Assembly: GCF_003073045.1 (NCBI RefSeq) | Contig: NC_037593.1 | Coordinates: forward strand, 9,291,525 to 9,355,524 | From: Pomacea canaliculata | Taxonomy: Eukaryota; Mollusca; Gastropoda; Architaenioglossa; Ampullariidae | Direction: 5' to 3' | DNA length: 64,000 nucleotides | Part shown: piece after piece, positions 60,299 through 64,000 of the stretch | Layout: the number at the start of each line of letters is the position of its first letter | How positions within the stretch are numbered: position 1 is the stretch's first letter | Translations under genes and position numbers: made by a program | Notes under the pieces: model-generated | Told to the model about the DNA's origin: nothing | Database searches by the model: none | The model's input: the letters and a program-made list of their open reading frames with translations, nothing else

Positions 60299-63194
60299 CA
60301 TGAGGCTATATCAGAACTTTAGGTACATCAACGTGTATCAATATGTCGCCGGTATCATAATTACTACCTTGTACATTTTCGTTTCCTTACTGTTTCGTGT
60401 ATGCTGTTATATTTTTTTGTTGGTAAACAATTTGTCTCCTTTTACAGCGTGTGTTAGATGCGAATAAAACCTACTGTTTGCTAATGCAGCTATCCTCGAT
60501 AAAGATTCCTCACTGCCATTCTGCGTGTGTGAGAGTGAGTGTGTGTGTGAGAGAGGGTGCGAGGAGAGAGAGATCGAGAATGTGTCACATGACATGGACC
60601 TCTCCAGAGAGTTTGTGTGTGTTGCAAAGACAGAGAGAGATGTTGGAACACTGACAAAGATCAAAGGGCAGACAGACAAGCAGCCGGCCAGCTGAGAGAC
60701 GATTCTTGAAATGACTGAGTGTGAGAGAAAAAAATATATTTACATCCTAGCAACGCCAGCTTTGTATGCGACAGGCCCGCTGCAGCTCCAGTGTTGTCCG
60801 ACTGATGGGAGTGTCTGTTAATGTCTCGGCAAACAAGACAAGGTGATTTTATTTCCTCAAATGATGACAAGATGAAAAAAACTTTTGCGGAACTACATTC
60901 AGTTGGGAAAGTCGATGTTAGCCAACCTTCTATGGAGTCAGGTACCCATTGTCACCAGCTGGGTCGACTGGGGCAAGTTTGCTGCGATACTCGGGCATCG
61001 AACCACAGGGAACGTGGGGGAGGGCGCACTTCTCTCGGTTCGCCAGTCTCTACCACACACACTTCTAAGCACGAAGTCTTGGTTGTTTGAGCAGACAACA
61101 GAAAATTCACGTTAATAAATATTTAGCAAATGCGTCTGAGGCACGGGCTTAAAGGGCAACACGAGCGCTCAGCGAATATCTCTTAAACACATATATTCCG
61201 GTAGTATCTTAAGACGAAAAGGCGCAGGAGAAATATTATATTAATGGTTTTTTTCTTAGTTACACACGGATTTGTCAAGGAAGTGACGAAAGGTAGTATT
61301 TCTAAATATAGCTCGTCTGCACGAGCTGAATTTAAAAAGGAAAGATGCAATCCTGGGTAAAAGAAAACAGACCAGGACACCATGTGACTCCGTTTGGAGC
61401 TTTTTATTTTTTTAAACTTCAGTCGAAGCCTCTAAATAAAGTTAAAATCTGTCAGGCTGTATTCTGAAATCATTTTCTGGACAAAAACATCGCTTCTTGA
61501 ACATCTTTGCTATGTTTCTTCATTTGACTAGAAGACGTGCACAGATTTGCTGGACTGGCTGTTACAAATACTAGTTATAGGCAACAACAAGGAGAGTAAC
61601 TTTCTCCTGCTTTTATAGTGGCAGGTGAGAATGTCATTTTAAGATTTATCTTCTTAAAATTAAGTATAACTATGTATATTTTGCGAAGTATTATTTTACA
61701 ACGAACCCGATCATAAAGCAAAAAATGTTGCACTCGTGTTGCCCTTTAAACAACAAAGACTACACACGGCGTATCTACAAGGAAGGGAAAAAATCACAGA
61801 AAGGATTGAGTGACGGTTACTCAATCAGCTTGATCGGCGGGTCCAACAGGTGTATATGTGTGTGTGTTCGCGCGCGCGTGCGCAGCAGCGAGTACGACTT
61901 CCACTAAGAACTGTTACAAACGTCGATGAAGTTGCTGCACTGTGAGATACCAAGGTCACTGCTTCCATCCTCCTCCCTCCCTCCCTCCCCAGCCAGCCTG
62001 CAGGGCTTCATCGATCTCGTGCTTAATAATCACAACCTTCAAAGTCGTTACACCTGCCTCGTCATGTGGCAAACCAGATTTAACTTTGACAAATAAGCTT
62101 GGAAGGTAGAGTAGGTTACAGTCATCGATCAGTGAGGGGCGAGGGGAAGTGGGAGGGAGGCTCACAGGTCAAGGGGTATGAAGTCTCCTAGGTAAGACAC
62201 GACCCTCGACCCCGCACCAACGACAGGGTGGAGGAGTAGAAAGGAGGGAGGGGGTTATCCAGTGATCGTCACGGTTGTCAAGTCGCAGACATACAAGTAC
62301 CCCTGCACGGAGCTCTCAACGGGTAAATGTCCGCACACGCCTTCTGTCACTCCAAAGACAGAGGATCCTGTTATGGGCGCTGCACACACCACGACTCCGA
62401 GGCCGTTCAACCACACCTGTGTATCCATTACAGCGACCGAACGATCGTTTTTCTTTTGTACCCCGCTCACTGCGGATAGGGCAGGCACGTGCGCCCGGCG
62501 CACGCTACGACGTCCTTGACACTGCGACCCGCGGTGTTGTGCGCAGCGCGTGTGACCGGCAGCATGACGCAGCAGCAGTTACGTAACCTCCGGCTAACCC
62601 ACACGCCGCACGTTCTCGTCGGCTGATGGCCAAATGTCATCCTCCATCCACCTCTTGTCTCTAATAACGCCACACCTCCCACAACACAAAAAATAATAAA
62701 TAAAGATAAACACAGCTCCCTGACCTGGAGAACGAGGGGTCACAGAGAGAGAGACAGCCCTACAGCACTTTTTTCTTGGAGCCAAGTCCCTCTCCTGTCT
62801 CTCATCTACCTCGCTGCTCTGTCTCATCTTCCTCAACGCTATACAAAAAAAAAAAAAGAAAAGAAATCGGGTACCCATTCCCAAAGCTTTCTCTACTGGG
62901 GTGGGGAGAACGAAGTTGGCTGCGCCACACGCATAGCGGAGCGGCCGGCACCGGGGTTAGTTTCCAAGATATCCACCACTGAACACCCGTTATACCATGG
63001 ACGTGTATAGATGGATCGCTGTCTGCCAAGACCAACGCTTAGCCTCTTGCAAAGTTCTCCGCTGTTAGTCTCGGTGAGCCTAAACAATGAATGTGACTAA
63101 GGTTTGTACAAACCTGCCTCGTTTTTTTATTTCTTTGTGCAAAAAAAAAAAAAAAAAAATTGTCTGCGAGCAATCTAGCGATACAAGTTCGTGG

Positions 63195-63266
63195 TCATAA
63201 CGGTATCGAACCGGTGCTACTACCGTTCTAGTCGTCAGAACTCTGACCACTCGGCCACCCGCCTTT
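63195..63266 (-). mobile_element. tRNA-like sequence, probable SINE head or tRNA pseudogene
   Basis: The minus strand has GGTGGCCGAGTGGTCAGAG (box A of Ser/Leu-type tRNAs), a perfect 5-bp stem GTTCT/AGAAC around a 7-base loop, and GGTTCGATACC (box B). The loop has A where U33 is expected, and no 7-bp acceptor stem forms, so it is not a working tRNA. On the minus strand it is followed by a T-run (63141-63160 region). Confidence 0.6.
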
Positions 63267-64000
63267 CCATCAGCGATGCTACTTCCACCCCGCTATCCAC
63301 AGATGTCCACCCTGACGACTTCCGGCAAAGAGAGAACTACCTGTTTCCTTGGTTACTGTGGCGACTGTTAAAATACTAGAAAATGTTTTTCTCGCCTTTC
63401 TCTCGCGCACGCACACTTTCTCTCACGAGGCCGAGCATGGGATGAGGAGACAGGAAGTGACAACTTACAAGCAGCAGCAGCAGGCCAGTCTACGCAGCAC
63501 AGAGCACCGCCACCCGCCGCTGGTTACGTCATGAACGGTGACGTGCAGCTCTCCATCGTCCGCTGCGCCGCAGCCCCCACTGTCCAAGGCCATCGATGAC
63601 GTGTCGTGGTGAGCCTGCGCGCGGCCGGCGACGTCACATGACGTTAAAGCGAGAGATGACTTACTTCTGGCGGCAGGCAGCGCCGTAAGCGACAAGCGGG
63701 TGTTACCCATGCTGACGTCATCACCGTTGGGAAGCGGTGACCGGCCCGCTGAGCCACTCCAGTCACTTGCGGGCCGGCCGTTCACATCCCTACTTGCCTA
63801 CTGGCACCGCCACACGTCACGTTACCGGTCGTGGTTCGCTTACGTCACACTCCCTGACCTCCCGCGTTACTTCAACGCATGTCAACGTAATGGAGAACGT
63901 CAGCCTCGTCAGAAGGAAGGATCGACTAAGCGGGTGCCAGGGTATCTCCGCTGGTAACTTGATGTAGCGGGTAGTAAATAGGAATCTCCACTAATAATTT

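Noticed and set aside
63195-63266. Functional tRNA gene on the minus strand
   Set aside because: Box A, box B and an anticodon-like stem are present, but U33 is missing and no acceptor stem can form.
63465-63785. GC-rich 106-residue minus-strand open frame as the CaMKK start
   Set aside because: Its strong donor at 63664 leaves phase 1, which would create a stop shortly after the 58404 acceptor. At most it is part of an untranslated exon or belongs to another gene.

Overview
The window is an AT-rich animal nuclear genome segment. It has intron-rich genes and many small transposon and SINE fragments. The gene set (a VLK-type secreted kinase, a nematode/lophotrochozoan-type ACDH-11 acyl-CoA dehydrogenase, selenoprotein H, RPB11, CaM kinase kinase) and the tRNA-derived SINEs fit a lophotrochozoan, most likely a mollusc and perhaps a gastropod. 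That assignment is inference from remembered families. Nothing bacterial, organellar or viral was seen.

Layout. 1-5.1 kb: the end of a Tigger (pogo) element, a LINE 3' end, the first two exons of a TLC-domain membrane protein (minus strand, running off the left edge), a hAT element with target duplications and a short MITE. 5.1-13 kb: no gene seen; SINE fragments and a 29-bp minisatellite. 13.1-22.6 kb: a complete PKDCC/VLK-like secretory-pathway kinase (minus, 10 coding exons, 863 codons) with a long unrecognised C-terminal extension and one GC-AG intron. 22.6-24.6 kb: shared upstream region of PKDCC and POLR2J holding a SINE nested in another repeat. 24.6-26.5 kb: POLR2J/RPB11 (plus, 4 exons, 117 aa). 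26.5-29.9 kb: nothing recognised. 29.9-32.2 kb: selenoprotein H (minus, 3 exons) with an in-frame TGA in a CxxU motif and a candidate SECIS element in its 3' UTR. 33.0-41.1 kb: ACDH-11/AidB-type acyl-CoA dehydrogenase (plus, 13 exons, 626 aa), divergent from selenoprotein H across 0.8 kb. 41.1-47.9 kb: intergenic, with a fold-back mariner derivative. 47.9-60 kb: Ca2+/calmodulin-dependent protein kinase kinase (minus, 14 confident exons plus a candidate first exon), with LINE and Tigger fossils in its introns. 60-64 kb: GC-richer upstream DNA with microsatellites and a tRNA-like sequence.

The genes are unrelated housekeeping or signalling loci, not a pathway cluster. I found no convincing unknown system. 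The strongest points of interest are the recoded selenoprotein with its SECIS candidate, the altered active site and extra C-terminal region of the VLK-like kinase, the U2-snRNA-like sequence in an intron, and the fold-back mariner element. Exon models were built by eye from splice consensus, reading phase and remembered homologues. The total coding lengths of POLR2J, SELENOH, ACDH-11 and PKDCC each divide by three with no internal stop apart from the selenocysteine TGA.
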